The notes beneath the pieces are model-generated. The model saw nothing but the letters and a program-made list of their open reading frames with translations, was not told the origin of the DNA and searched no databases. This document shows, piece after piece, positions 1 through 5,228 of a stretch of 11,509 nucleotides of DNA. How positions within the stretch are numbered: position 1 is the stretch's first letter; each line of letters opens with the position of its first letter. A program made the position numbers and the translations under genes. This DNA comes from a bacterium (GTDB lineage: Bacteria; SZUA-182): assembly GCA_003230635.1 (NCBI GenBank), contig QIFF01000310.1:1-11509 (forward strand), written 5' to 3'.

Positions 1-195
1 ATTATCCTGCGGCATGTTCTGCTCTTTGGCCTTGCCGATTGCCGTGCGCAGGCGCGGATTCATGTCCGCACTGCCCCCGCCGATGCGCGCCGCCACGGTA
101 ATTTCCTTAATCAACTTACCAAAGACATTCCCTCGCTTGGCATCCACCACCGCCTTTTTATGCTTGATAGAATGCCACTTGGAATGGCCTGACAT
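1..195 (-). CDS. yebC: YebC/PmpR-family regulator, N-terminal part (cut by window edge)
   Basis: This is the first 65 residues of a YebC-family protein; the rest lies beyond the left edge (family length is about 240-250 residues). The N-terminus [20 protein letters not shown], followed by [29 protein letters not shown] and [11 protein letters not shown], is the family hallmark and leaves little doubt. YebC proteins are cytosolic; members have been described as DNA-binding transcriptional regulators and, more recently, as factors that help ribosomes through proline-rich stretches, so the exact role here is open. The ATG at 195 is fixed by a consensus Shine-Dalgarno (cctcct on the plus strand, 201-206) five bases upstream. 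It lies 53 bp downstream of the YdjM-like gene in the same direction and may be read from the same transcript, although its own strong ribosome site suggests independent translation. Confidence 0.95.
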   Translation of the reverse strand, partial: MSGHSKWHSIKHKKAVVDAKRGNVFGKLIKEITVAARIGGGSADMNPRLRTAIGKAKEQNMPQDN

Positions 196-248
196 TCTTA
201 CCTCCTCTCGCGCCTGGAAGGCACTCCTACAAAGGTTTTACCTGCCAG

Positions 249-698
249 CTACAAAAACTTCCGGTCTAACAATAAATGAGTAAAATATCCCGTTACGCCA
301 GCCAAATAATAGGGTAAACCGCTCAGATCAAAATCTTTATAGGCCAGCATGGGAATCAAAAGCAACGGCAACGGAATCAGGGCCATGGCCCAAAGGGTAT
401 GAGTCCAACCGCGATGACGACCCACAATCGGCAAGAGGGCAAACAGCCCGAGAAAGGCTGCCCGGCGGTAATCCCCCCGGTAAATCAGAAAAAGGTCTAT
501 CAGCAAAAAGGCCCCGTAAAAAATGTTCTGCCCAACACTGTTAGTATCCACATCCGGCCAGAGCGCCGCTAATATACAAATAATCAGCCAGAGAGCAACT
601 TCCCACTTGCCGCGCGGCTTAGCCCAATGCCCCAGCGCAAACAGATAAACGACAAAACCAACCGCCGCTCCCCAAACATGGCCCTTAAATCGACTCAT
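249..698 (-). CDS. YdjM/DUF457-type membrane-bound metal-dependent hydrolase
   Basis: This 149-residue, strongly hydrophobic protein has about four membrane segments. It carries the family's polar motifs: an early histidine (FKGHVWGAA, residues 4-12), WPDVD (47-51), GRHRGWTHTLWA (about 92-103) and a late YFTHLLLDR (138-146). These conserved His and Asp residues are the reason the family (YdjM, once called LexA-binding inner-membrane hydrolase) is described as metal-dependent, but its substrate is unknown. The length fits a short member. The ATG at 698 lies five bases after the stop of the DUF4870 gene, and no good ribosome site is visible, so translation is probably coupled to that gene. It is likely a passenger at the end of the ccm transcript; nothing ties it to cytochrome maturation. 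Confidence 0.8.
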   Translation of the reverse strand: MSRFKGHVWGAAVGFVVYLFALGHWAKPRGKWEVALWLIICILAALWPDVDTNSVGQNIFYGAFLLIDLFLIYRGDYRRAAFLGLFALLPIVGRHRGWTHTLWAMALIPLPLLLIPMLAYKDFDLSGLPYYLAGVTGYFTHLLLDRKFL

Positions 699-703
699 GC
701 TGT

Positions 704-1024
704 CTACACTTCAATCTGTTCCGCCCATTGGCCCAGCGCTCCGGGCAGGCGCCAATATATCCCCAGGGCGGCCTGAATAATTCCAATCACCGAGAAGATA
801 AAGCAAAAAAGGGCTGAAACGGCATAGACCAGATTGCCGAAAAGGGGAATCATGCCCACCACTGTCGCCCCTACTTCCCAAATAAAGAGGATTAATCCCT
901 GCTTGCCGTGAAAAAGGGCAAAGGGATTGCTGCGCTTGAAAATCAGGGGCACCAGGCACAAAAGGGGCAGGTAGGCAATGGCGGCAAAGAACTTGCCCTC
1001 CTGGATTTGATCCTGTTCACTCAT
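704..1024 (-). CDS. Small DUF4870/Tic20-like membrane protein
   Basis: This 106-residue protein has a short polar N-terminus (MSEQDQIQEGK) and then three or four hydrophobic segments, roughly residues 12-29, 41-60 and 63-92. The pattern AIAYLPLLCLVPLIF, then NPFALFHGKQGLILF and a C-terminal IYWRLPGALG, matches the DUF4870/Tic20-like family, where the F-H-x-x-Q-(G/A) segment is typical. The function of bacterial members is not established. The start codon overlaps the ccmD stop by eight bases (ATGAGTGA), so the two are translationally coupled. That tight coupling places it firmly in the ccm transcript, but the fold itself gives no hint of a heme role. Confidence 0.75.
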   Translation of the reverse strand: MSEQDQIQEGKFFAAIAYLPLLCLVPLIFKRSNPFALFHGKQGLILFIWEVGATVVGMIPLFGNLVYAVSALFCFIFSVIGIIQAALGIYWRLPGALGQWAEQIEV

Positions 1025-1157
1025 GGGGGGTATCCTTCTTCAGGGCCTCCAATTCGGCCTGGATGTTTTTCACCCGCCGCTGGAGGGTAAATATATAGAT
1101 AAAGAGTATAACCCAAATAACGCTATAGGCAGCAAAAAGATAGCCCAAATTGTCCAT
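1017..1157 (-). CDS. ccmD: CcmD-like small heme exporter subunit
   Basis: This is a 46-residue reading frame: MDNLGYLFAAYSVIWVILF, then IYIFTLQRRVKNIQ and AELEALKKDTPHE. It has one N-terminal transmembrane helix (about residues 5-25), a basic stretch QRRVK just after it, and a charged, probably helical tail. This is the typical CcmD layout, including the aromatic YLFAAYSVIW at the start of the helix. In System I, CcmD is a small membrane protein that helps release heme-loaded CcmE from the CcmABC complex. It follows ccmC by 48 bp and overlaps the next gene by eight bases. A short AAGG ten bases upstream is the only ribosome-site candidate. Sequence conservation in CcmD is low, so the call rests on size, topology and position after ccmC. 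Confidence 0.88.
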   Translation of the reverse strand: MDNLGYLFAAYSVIWVILFIYIFTLQRRVKNIQAELEALKKDTPHE

Positions 1158-1178
1158 TAAAAATTAACCTTTCCGTAG

Positions 1179-1204
1179 GGGCGGTCGTCTCTGACCGCCC
1201 TTTT
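1179..1204. repeat. Hairpin-forming inverted repeat between ccmC and ccmD
   Basis: A perfect 8-bp inverted repeat, gggcggtc (1179-1186) and gaccgccc (1193-1200), encloses a six-base loop and is followed by four T on the plus strand. The wider context, 'gtaggggcgg...', resembles a common class of short dispersed palindromes. Read on the minus strand, in the direction of the ccm genes, it has no good U-tract after it, so it is unlikely to stop ccm transcription fully. It could attenuate or stabilise the mRNA, or it could simply be a repeat insertion. Confidence 0.6.
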
Positions 1205-1205
1205 G

Positions 1206-1889
1206 CTAGGATCCCAGTTTTTCCTTGAGTCCCTCCAGCTCGTGGCGGGCCTTGCCCACTTTTATGCGCAGACTCAAAATATAAATATGCAAAAGGGTTA
1301 TGGCCGCCAGGGAAATCAGCATGGTGTGCAGCATGGGAGGGGCCAGGCCAATCCCGTCGGGTTTAATCACCACCGGGTGAATGGTGCGCCACCAATGGAT
1401 AGAAAGATAGACAATCGGCACATCCACAAAACCGACAATGCCAAAGACCGCGGCAAAGCGCGCCCGTTTTAAATCACTCCCGGCCGCCGCCCGCAACATC
1501 AAATAAGCCACATAAATCAGCCACAAAACCAGGGTGGTGGTCAGGCGGGCGTCCCATGTCCACCAGGTTCCCCAAATGGGTTTGGCCCAAATGGGGCCGG
1601 TAATCAAGACCAGGGTGCATATAACAATCCCCACCTCAGCCGCGGCATGGGCCACGATATCGTAACGGGTATCCCTTTTCCAGAGGTAAAGCACACTGGA
1701 CACAAAGACTATGAAAAAGGCCAGAAAGGTGTTGAGGCCCAGGGAAACATGGAAGTAAAAAATCCGCTGCACGATTCCCATTACCTTCTCGGTGGGCACA
1801 TAGATAAAAATCGCCCACAGGGAAAGCAATATCATAACAAAAGTCAAGCCCCCCAGAATGTTCGTCCTGTCGGCCTTTGCTGCCGCCAT
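1206..1889 (-). CDS. ccmC: Heme exporter protein CcmC
   Basis: This 227-residue membrane protein of the CcmC/CcmF/CcsA superfamily handles heme in cytochrome c maturation: in the inner membrane it presents heme to CcmE on the periplasmic side. It has about six transmembrane helices. The tryptophan-rich signature WGTWWTWDARLT (residues 106-117) is the WWD heme-handling domain. The histidines in FYFHVS (H47) and WWRTIHP (H171) match by motif the two heme-ligand positions reported for E. coli CcmC. The ATG at 1889 is preferred over an adjacent in-frame TTG at 1892 because the AAGGAG site (plus-strand 1897-1902) then stands seven bases away. It is separated from ccmB by a 329-bp repeat-rich gap, and ccmD follows directly. 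Length is normal for the family. Confidence 0.95.
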   Translation of the reverse strand: MAAAKADRTNILGGLTFVMILLSLWAIFIYVPTEKVMGIVQRIFYFHVSLGLNTFLAFFIVFVSSVLYLWKRDTRYDIVAHAAAEVGIVICTLVLITGPIWAKPIWGTWWTWDARLTTTLVLWLIYVAYLMLRAAAGSDLKRARFAAVFGIVGFVDVPIVYLSIHWWRTIHPVVIKPDGIGLAPPMLHTMLISLAAITLLHIYILSLRIKVGKARHELEGLKEKLGS

Positions 1890-1912
1890 CAAACTACTCC
1901 TTTTACAATATT

Positions 1913-1976
1913 TTGACAGGATTAACAGGATAGACAGGATGTTTCTTTAACTATCCTGTTAATCTGTAGTTGTCAA
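1913..1976. repeat. Inverted repeat with 9-bp tandem core, copy 1
   Basis: A perfect 14-bp inverted repeat, gattaacaggatag (1920-1933) with its complement at 1951-1964, sits inside an outer pair ttgaca (1913-1918) and tgtcaa (1971-1976). The left arm also reads as three near-identical 9-mers (gacaggatt, aacaggata, gacaggatg; 1915-1941). Similar 'acaggattaacaggat' repeats are scattered in intergenic DNA of many environmental bacterial genomes (general knowledge, not checked here). On either strand it can fold as a stem with a 17-base loop. Confidence 0.75.
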
Positions 1977-2098
1977 GTTCCCCGACCTTACGTTTTATTT
2001 CCCCGCCCCTCCAAAAAACCAACAACAAGAGACTGGGGGATAAGCAAAATACTCAGTCCTAAACGGTATTGCATTCAACCCTATTCAGGCACGGGATT

Positions 2099-2170
2099 TT
2101 TGACAGGATTAACAAGATGGAACAGGATTATTTAATGTCTTTTTACCCTGTAAATCCTGTTATCCAGTCA
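2099..2170. repeat. Inverted repeat related to copy 1, degenerate copy 2
   Basis: This starts with the same ttgacaggattaaca as the first copy and ends in an imperfect complement (tcctgttatccagtcaa). The inner arms aacaggatt (2121-2129) and aatcctgtt (2153-2161) are a perfect 9-bp inverted pair; the outer arms carry a few mismatches. Two related copies within 200 bp in the same gap suggest a repeat-family insertion or duplication rather than a gene-specific regulatory site. Confidence 0.65.
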
Positions 2171-2218
2171 AAGGCTTTTTGCTTTTTTTATCTTTTATCT
2201 TGTTTCTCCTGTCTAATT

Positions 2219-2899
2219 CTACTCCTCAATCACAAATTCAAAGGTTAAAAAGGAAATCACCAGAAAGATTATATCAAAAGCGGTCAATAATTTCAGCCAG
2301 CCGGCAAACTGCATCATGGGATCGCCTTTAATCACTCTGCCCGTGGCCTTGACCGCAGCGATAATCACCGGCACCACCAGGGGGAAAAACAAAATCGGCA
2401 GAAGCACCTCGCGAGTCTTGGTGCTGGCCGACATACCGGCCAGCAGCGTCCCCACCGAGGCAAAACCGGTGGTAGCAAGCAGCGCAATCAAGACCATCTG
2501 AGGCAGCACCGCCCAGATGCTGATATTAAAAAATACCACAAAAATCGGGAAGATAAACAACTCAATCAGCAGCATAAAAAGCAAATTCCCCAAAAACTTG
2601 CCCAGAAAGATTGCCCCCCGGTCAATCGGGGCCAGCATCAATCCCTGCAAGCAGGAATTCTCCTGCTCGTTGATAAAGGAGCGGTTCAGGCCCAGGGTGC
2701 CGGCAAAGGTAATGGCCACCCACAAAATCCCCGGGGCGACATCCATTAGATACGAGGCCCCCGGGTCAAAAGCAAAGTTAAAAATCACAATCACCAGCAG
2801 GGAGAAGATGAACATGGCGGAAAACATTTCCTTGGTGCGCAGCTCGGTCACCAAGTCTTTCCAAACAATCAGCCAAACCTTCTCTAAAAAATCCACCAT
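2219..2899 (-). CDS. ccmB: Heme exporter protein CcmB
   Basis: This 226-residue protein is the permease subunit paired with the ATPase CcmA. The complex uses ATP to release holo-CcmE during cytochrome c maturation. The N-terminal WKDLVTELRTKEMFSAM (about residues 13-29) is the family's cytoplasmic KDL-x-x-E-L-R segment. It is followed by six hydrophobic segments, with the conserved GTLGLNRSFINEQE (68-81) and QGLMLAPIDRGAIFLGK (85-101) between the second and third, and LPILFFPLVVP (168-178) in the later membrane part. Length and layout are normal. The ATG at 2899 has a weak GGG ribosome site about six bases upstream. It lies 25 bp after the HEPN gene stop instead of directly after ccmA, so its expression probably depends on readthrough of the inserted genes. 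Confidence 0.95.
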   Translation of the reverse strand: MVDFLEKVWLIVWKDLVTELRTKEMFSAMFIFSLLVIVIFNFAFDPGASYLMDVAPGILWVAITFAGTLGLNRSFINEQENSCLQGLMLAPIDRGAIFLGKFLGNLLFMLLIELFIFPIFVVFFNISIWAVLPQMVLIALLATTGFASVGTLLAGMSASTKTREVLLPILFFPLVVPVIIAAVKATGRVIKGDPMMQFAGWLKLLTAFDIIFLVISFLTFEFVIEE

Positions 2900-2924
2900 G
2901 TTTACCCTAAATCAGATGTTGAAA

Positions 2925-3332
2925 TCAAAGTCTATACCCATGTTTTCTTAGATATTCCTCTGTGCCAGCAACAAATTTTTGCGCCTTTTCCAGAGCCTCT
3001 TGCTCATCAATCTCATCCAGCTTTTCCATCATTTTGTAGTCCCATTCCTGACGTAATTCAAAAGCCAAATGAACATCTTTAGAAAATATCGGCTCAAACT
3101 CTCCTGTCTTTACGAATTCTTTGTCAAACAGGGAAATAGCACCGGAATGTTTTGAGACGGTCTTTCCTTTCATCTCCAATAAGGCCTGAACAGAATAGAA
3201 GATGGCATAATAGCAACGATTAATAATGGCCCTGGGGGTACCGTTATGTTCAAGCAGAATCCCGGCATCTGCAAGCGCTTCTTGGGCTTGTCTTAGACGA
3301 TAGACAACCGGATATTCACTTTCCTGGCACAT
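2925..3332 (-). CDS. HEPN-domain protein, probable toxin or partner of the MNT gene
   Basis: This 135-residue, all-helical protein matches the HEPN family (PF05168/UPF0332 type). It shows INRCYYAIFYSVQALLEMKGK (37-57; N-R-x-Y-Y-A-x-F-x-x-x-x-A-L-L), SKHSGAISLFDKEFVKTG (60-77) and LRQEWDYKM (93-101). HEPN proteins next to MNT nucleotidyltransferases often act as RNase toxins held in check by the partner, which in studied cases modifies the HEPN protein with AMP. The usual RNase motif R-x4-6-H is not visible; the corresponding place reads R94-Q-E-W-D-Y99, which is common in this subfamily, so activity cannot be assumed. Its ATG lies two bases after the MNT stop (TAG TC ATG), giving a coupled pair. 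The pair lies inside the ccm operon, and the gene looks more AT-rich than the ccm genes. Confidence 0.85.
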   Translation of the reverse strand: MCQESEYPVVYRLRQAQEALADAGILLEHNGTPRAIINRCYYAIFYSVQALLEMKGKTVSKHSGAISLFDKEFVKTGEFEPIFSKDVHLAFELRQEWDYKMMEKLDEIDEQEALEKAQKFVAGTEEYLRKHGYRL

Positions 3333-3334
3333 GA

Positions 3335-3655
3335 CTAGACTGCAATTCCCTCTTTAAGCACCGTCTTTAAGAAGCAGGAGAAACGGGCTGGGTGGTTTTG
3401 AAGCTCGTCTTTTGTATAGACCACAGGGGCAACCACCACTTCACTTGAAAAACCGGCTTCCCAGGCACATTCGCTGATCCACTTACGAAATCCGGGCTTG
3501 GGGTATTCAATCTCAACCAAGAGGTCAAGGTCAGCATCCAGCGCCGCATCCCCCCTGGCGCGAGACCCGAAGACAAGGATGCGGCACACCCTTATTTTTT
3601 GGGAAACAAGCCTCTTAAACCTTTTGGCAATAACCAAGTCCTTTGCTTTCAGCAA
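3335..3655 (-). CDS. MNT-type minimal nucleotidyltransferase (probable antitoxin of the HEPN pair)
   Basis: This 106-residue minimal nucleotidyltransferase of the Pol-beta superfamily has the signature GSRARGDAALDADLDLLVEI (30-49). It gives the G30-S31 nucleotide-binding pair and the metal-binding D42 and D44; E72 in SSEVVVAP is a plausible third carboxylate. In characterised HEPN/MNT modules the MNT protein neutralises the HEPN toxin, in some cases by adding AMP units. Here the active-site residues look intact, unlike the HEPN RNase motif. The start is a TTG at 3655: a perfect AGGAGG stands seven bases upstream and no ATG offers an alternative near the conserved core. The HEPN gene follows after two bases. 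Confidence 0.87.
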   Translation of the reverse strand: MLKAKDLVIAKRFKRLVSQKIRVCRILVFGSRARGDAALDADLDLLVEIEYPKPGFRKWISECAWEAGFSSEVVVAPVVYTKDELQNHPARFSCFLKTVLKEGIAV

Positions 3656-3662
3656 CCCAATT

Positions 3663-3668
3663 CCTCCT
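3663..3668 (-). promoter_or_regulatory. Consensus ribosome binding site that selects a TTG start for the MNT gene
   Basis: The minus strand reads AGGAGG here, seven bases before the TTG at 3655. The site overlaps a 13-bp dyad, ccttaa-t-ttaagg (3666-3678), which also contains the stop codon of the upstream lipoprotein gene. A dyad at the start of a toxin-antitoxin-like pair could be an operator, but it is short and AT-rich and may be chance. Confidence 0.6.
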
Positions 3669-3672
3669 TAAT

Positions 3673-4095
3673 TTAAGGACTTATCTTAACATACTTGCCA
3701 TACGCAGCCACAAACTCGTCTATAACACTCTCGCTGCCTTTACTTGACTCTACCCTTACCAAAAATGAAAGCCTCCCTTGCGTTCCTTTTTCAAGCAGGA
3801 AGTTCATCGTCGTTGTTTCAACAAAACCTGAACCTCTTGATCTTGATACAGAAAATGTTCCACTACTTTTATCTGGGGAAGTCCCACCAAAAGGGGAAAC
3901 CTCAAAACCGATTTCCATTGCCGCTCTCAGAGCCTTTGAAAAAGCCTCGTCATACTCAACCCCGGTTATTGTAAAATTCTTTATTCCCCCAGATCTTACC
4001 ATTTGAAGTATATCGCCACAACCCGTGATGCTAAGAACAACCAAAAACCCTCCCAACAAACCCATAACGCTTGCCTTGGAAATCTTAGTCACCAT
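3673..4095 (-). CDS. Small lipoprotein of unknown function
   Basis: This 140-residue exported protein starts with basic residues (MVTKISK), a hydrophobic stretch (8-22) and a lipobox ITGC ending at Cys26, so it should be lipid-anchored after signal peptidase II cleavage. The residues after the cysteine are Gly-Asp; an Asp directly at +2 would favour inner-membrane retention in enteric bacteria, but here +2 is Gly. The mature part (about 115 residues) alternates polar and hydrophobic residues as in a small alpha/beta fold: an N-terminal IKNFTITGVEYDEAFSKALR helix region, a GTFSVSRSRGSG strand, and a C-terminal helix DEFVAAYGKYVKIS. I do not recognise the family. The ATG at 4095 is fixed by AGGAGG six bases upstream. 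It lies 81 bp after ccmA and 17 bp before the MNT gene and looks AT-richer than the ccm genes. Confidence 0.85.
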   Translation of the reverse strand: MVTKISKASVMGLLGGFLVVLSITGCGDILQMVRSGGIKNFTITGVEYDEAFSKALRAAMEIGFEVSPFGGTSPDKSSGTFSVSRSRGSGFVETTTMNFLLEKGTQGRLSFLVRVESSKGSESVIDEFVAAYGKYVKISP

Positions 4096-4116
4096 GATGC
4101 TCCTCCTTTTATTACT

Positions 4117-4139
4117 TCCTCTCCCCAATGGGGAGAGGA
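4117..4139. repeat. Perfect 10-bp palindrome, dispersed-repeat type
   Basis: The arms tcctctcccc (4117-4126) and ggggagagga (4130-4139) are exact complements around a three-base centre. They continue into 'ttgaggtgagggggga', a combination widely seen as an intergenic repeat in bacterial genomes. It sits just downstream of ccmA and 22 bp upstream of the lipoprotein start, at the left boundary of the ccm core. It could form a hairpin in the mRNA between ccmA and the inserted genes. There is no U-tract, so it is not a typical terminator. Confidence 0.65.
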
Positions 4140-4176
4140 TTGAGGTGAGGGGGGACTTTCTTCCTTTCTATATCTT

Positions 4177-4941
4177 TCAATTCCCCACATGCTTGAAATA
4201 AAGCGCTTCAAAATTGGCCAGGTCAACCTTCTCCCGGTACTCATGAAAAATCATCCGCCCCTTGACCTGAATCGCCAGGCGGTTGCCCATTTCCACCCCC
4301 CGCTGCAGGTTATGGGTAATCAGGATAATGGTGCGCTTATCGTGATGAAGCTGCAGCAAGAGCTTCTTGAGCATCTGGGCAGCATGCTGATCCAGACCGG
4401 TATAGGGTTCATCCAGCAGGACAATCTGGGGGTCGTGGACAATGGCGCGCGCAATAGAGAGGCGCTGGAGCATACCGCGGGAAAAGGTGCGCACCAGATC
4501 GTGCCTGCGCTCCGCCAGGCCTACTTGCTCAACAACCTCCTCGGCCCGCTGAACCGGTCGGGACACATTATAGAGCTTGGCATAAAAAATAATATTCTCA
4601 TAAGCGGTCAGGTTGGGGTATAGATAAACTTGATGGGAAATCACCCCGATTTTGCGGCGCAATCCCTCGTCACCCTCCGCCAGGTCATAACCCGCCACCA
4701 TCACCCGCCCGGAACTGGGCTTCAACAGGGTGGACAGAATCCGAATCAGAGTGGTTTTCCCCGCCCCGTTCGGACCGAAAAGGGCCAGAAAATCCCCCTG
4801 CTGAAGGCTAAAACTAATCCCCCGCAGGGCTGTCAGGTGACCAAACCTTTTGCTCAGGTTCTCTACCTGAATGATCGGCTGAGCGCCAACGACTTCAGCC
4901 ACTGGCCTTAGTCCCGACTTTAAGACTACCTGAAAGTTCAT
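4177..4941 (-). CDS. ccmA: Heme exporter ATP-binding subunit CcmA
   Basis: This is an ABC ATPase, 254 residues from the ATG at 4941. It partners CcmB and powers release of heme-loaded CcmE. Visible motifs are Walker A GPNGAGKT (56-63), Q-loop Gln104 (ISHQ), a CcmA-like signature FSRGM (153-157) instead of LSGGQ, Walker B IVLLDEP (173-179) and the switch His210 in ITHN. The start is uncertain. The ATG overlaps the CcmI-like gene by 47 bases, without a good ribosome site. A GTG at 4902 would overlap that gene's stop by eight bases (GTGGCTGA) and give a 241-residue protein closer to the usual CcmA length. The core fold begins at IIQVENLSKRFG either way. A lipoprotein and HEPN/MNT pair follow in place of ccmB. 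Confidence 0.92.
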   Translation of the reverse strand: MNFQVVLKSGLRPVAEVVGAQPIIQVENLSKRFGHLTALRGISFSLQQGDFLALFGPNGAGKTTLIRILSTLLKPSSGRVMVAGYDLAEGDEGLRRKIGVISHQVYLYPNLTAYENIIFYAKLYNVSRPVQRAEEVVEQVGLAERRHDLVRTFSRGMLQRLSIARAIVHDPQIVLLDEPYTGLDQHAAQMLKKLLLQLHHDKRTIILITHNLQRGVEMGNRLAIQVKGRMIFHEYREKVDLANFEALYFKHVGN

Positions 4942-5203
4942 CAATCTGCTGCAAAACAGCCACCGCTTTTTGCTTATACTCCCGGCTCAGTTCTTGATAA
5001 TCCTCTTCAGAGAGCTTGTCCATCTGGTAGTCAAAATCCAGTTCCTTGATGGCTGCATAGGTCTGTTCTTTCTGCTCCAGCAAAAGATGCAAATCCTTCT
5101 CTTGAGGGAGCGCAGCCTCTTCAGCCTCTTTTTTGCCCACACAAGGCCAAAGTATAAAGCCCAGAACTATCAAACCAATCAAAATTTTTATTGCTAACAC
5201 CAT
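4895..5203 (-). CDS. CcmI-like N-terminal membrane protein of the ccm operon
   Basis: This 102-residue protein has a single N-terminal transmembrane helix (about residues 3-21, IKILIGLIVLGFILWPCVG) and then a charged, probably coiled-coil region. The segment LLEQKEQTYAAIKELDFDYQM (41-61), followed by KLSEEDYQELSREYKQKA (63-80), matches the conserved N-terminal part of CcmI, where a membrane-anchored coiled coil contacts the CcmF/H heme ligase. The TPR half of full CcmI is missing; such short versions occur at the head of ccm operons outside the classical model organisms, so this is probably the natural form. It is the first gene of the operon, with a GGAG about ten bases before the ATG. The MITE-like element begins 26 bp upstream, so the operon promoter lies within or beyond that element. 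Confidence 0.75.
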   Translation of the reverse strand: MVLAIKILIGLIVLGFILWPCVGKKEAEEAALPQEKDLHLLLEQKEQTYAAIKELDFDYQMDKLSEEDYQELSREYKQKAVAVLQQIDELSGSLKVGTKASG

Positions 5204-5228
5204 ATTTGTCTTATCTCCCTTGTCTTAT

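Larger units (their letters stand above)
1890..2218. other. Repeat-rich spacer between ccmB and ccmC, no gene
   Basis: No convincing reading frame is present in these 329 bp on either strand. The spacer holds two inverted-repeat elements built on the same 'gacaggatt/aacaggat' unit, listed separately, joined by a stretch (about 1980-2095) in which I see no strong structure. I found no clear sigma70 promoter pointing at ccmC. The gap is unusual because ccmB and ccmC are normally adjacent. Confidence 0.7.

Noticed and set aside
1179..1204. Terminator between ccmC and ccmD
   Set aside because: The T-run is on the plus strand while the genes run on the minus strand, and ccmD depends on readthrough; kept only as a repeat.
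1913..2170. CRISPR array
   Set aside because: The repeat units are short, inverted and not separated by regular spacers; no cas genes are in the window.
2517..2951. Plus-strand open frame of 144 codons across ccmB
   Set aside because: It is antisense to a clear ccmB, and its translation is Lys/Ser-rich with no recognisable domain or ribosome site.
4189..4623. Plus-strand open frame of 144 codons across ccmA
   Set aside because: It runs opposite an ABC ATPase with all its motifs; its composition is that of a shadow frame.
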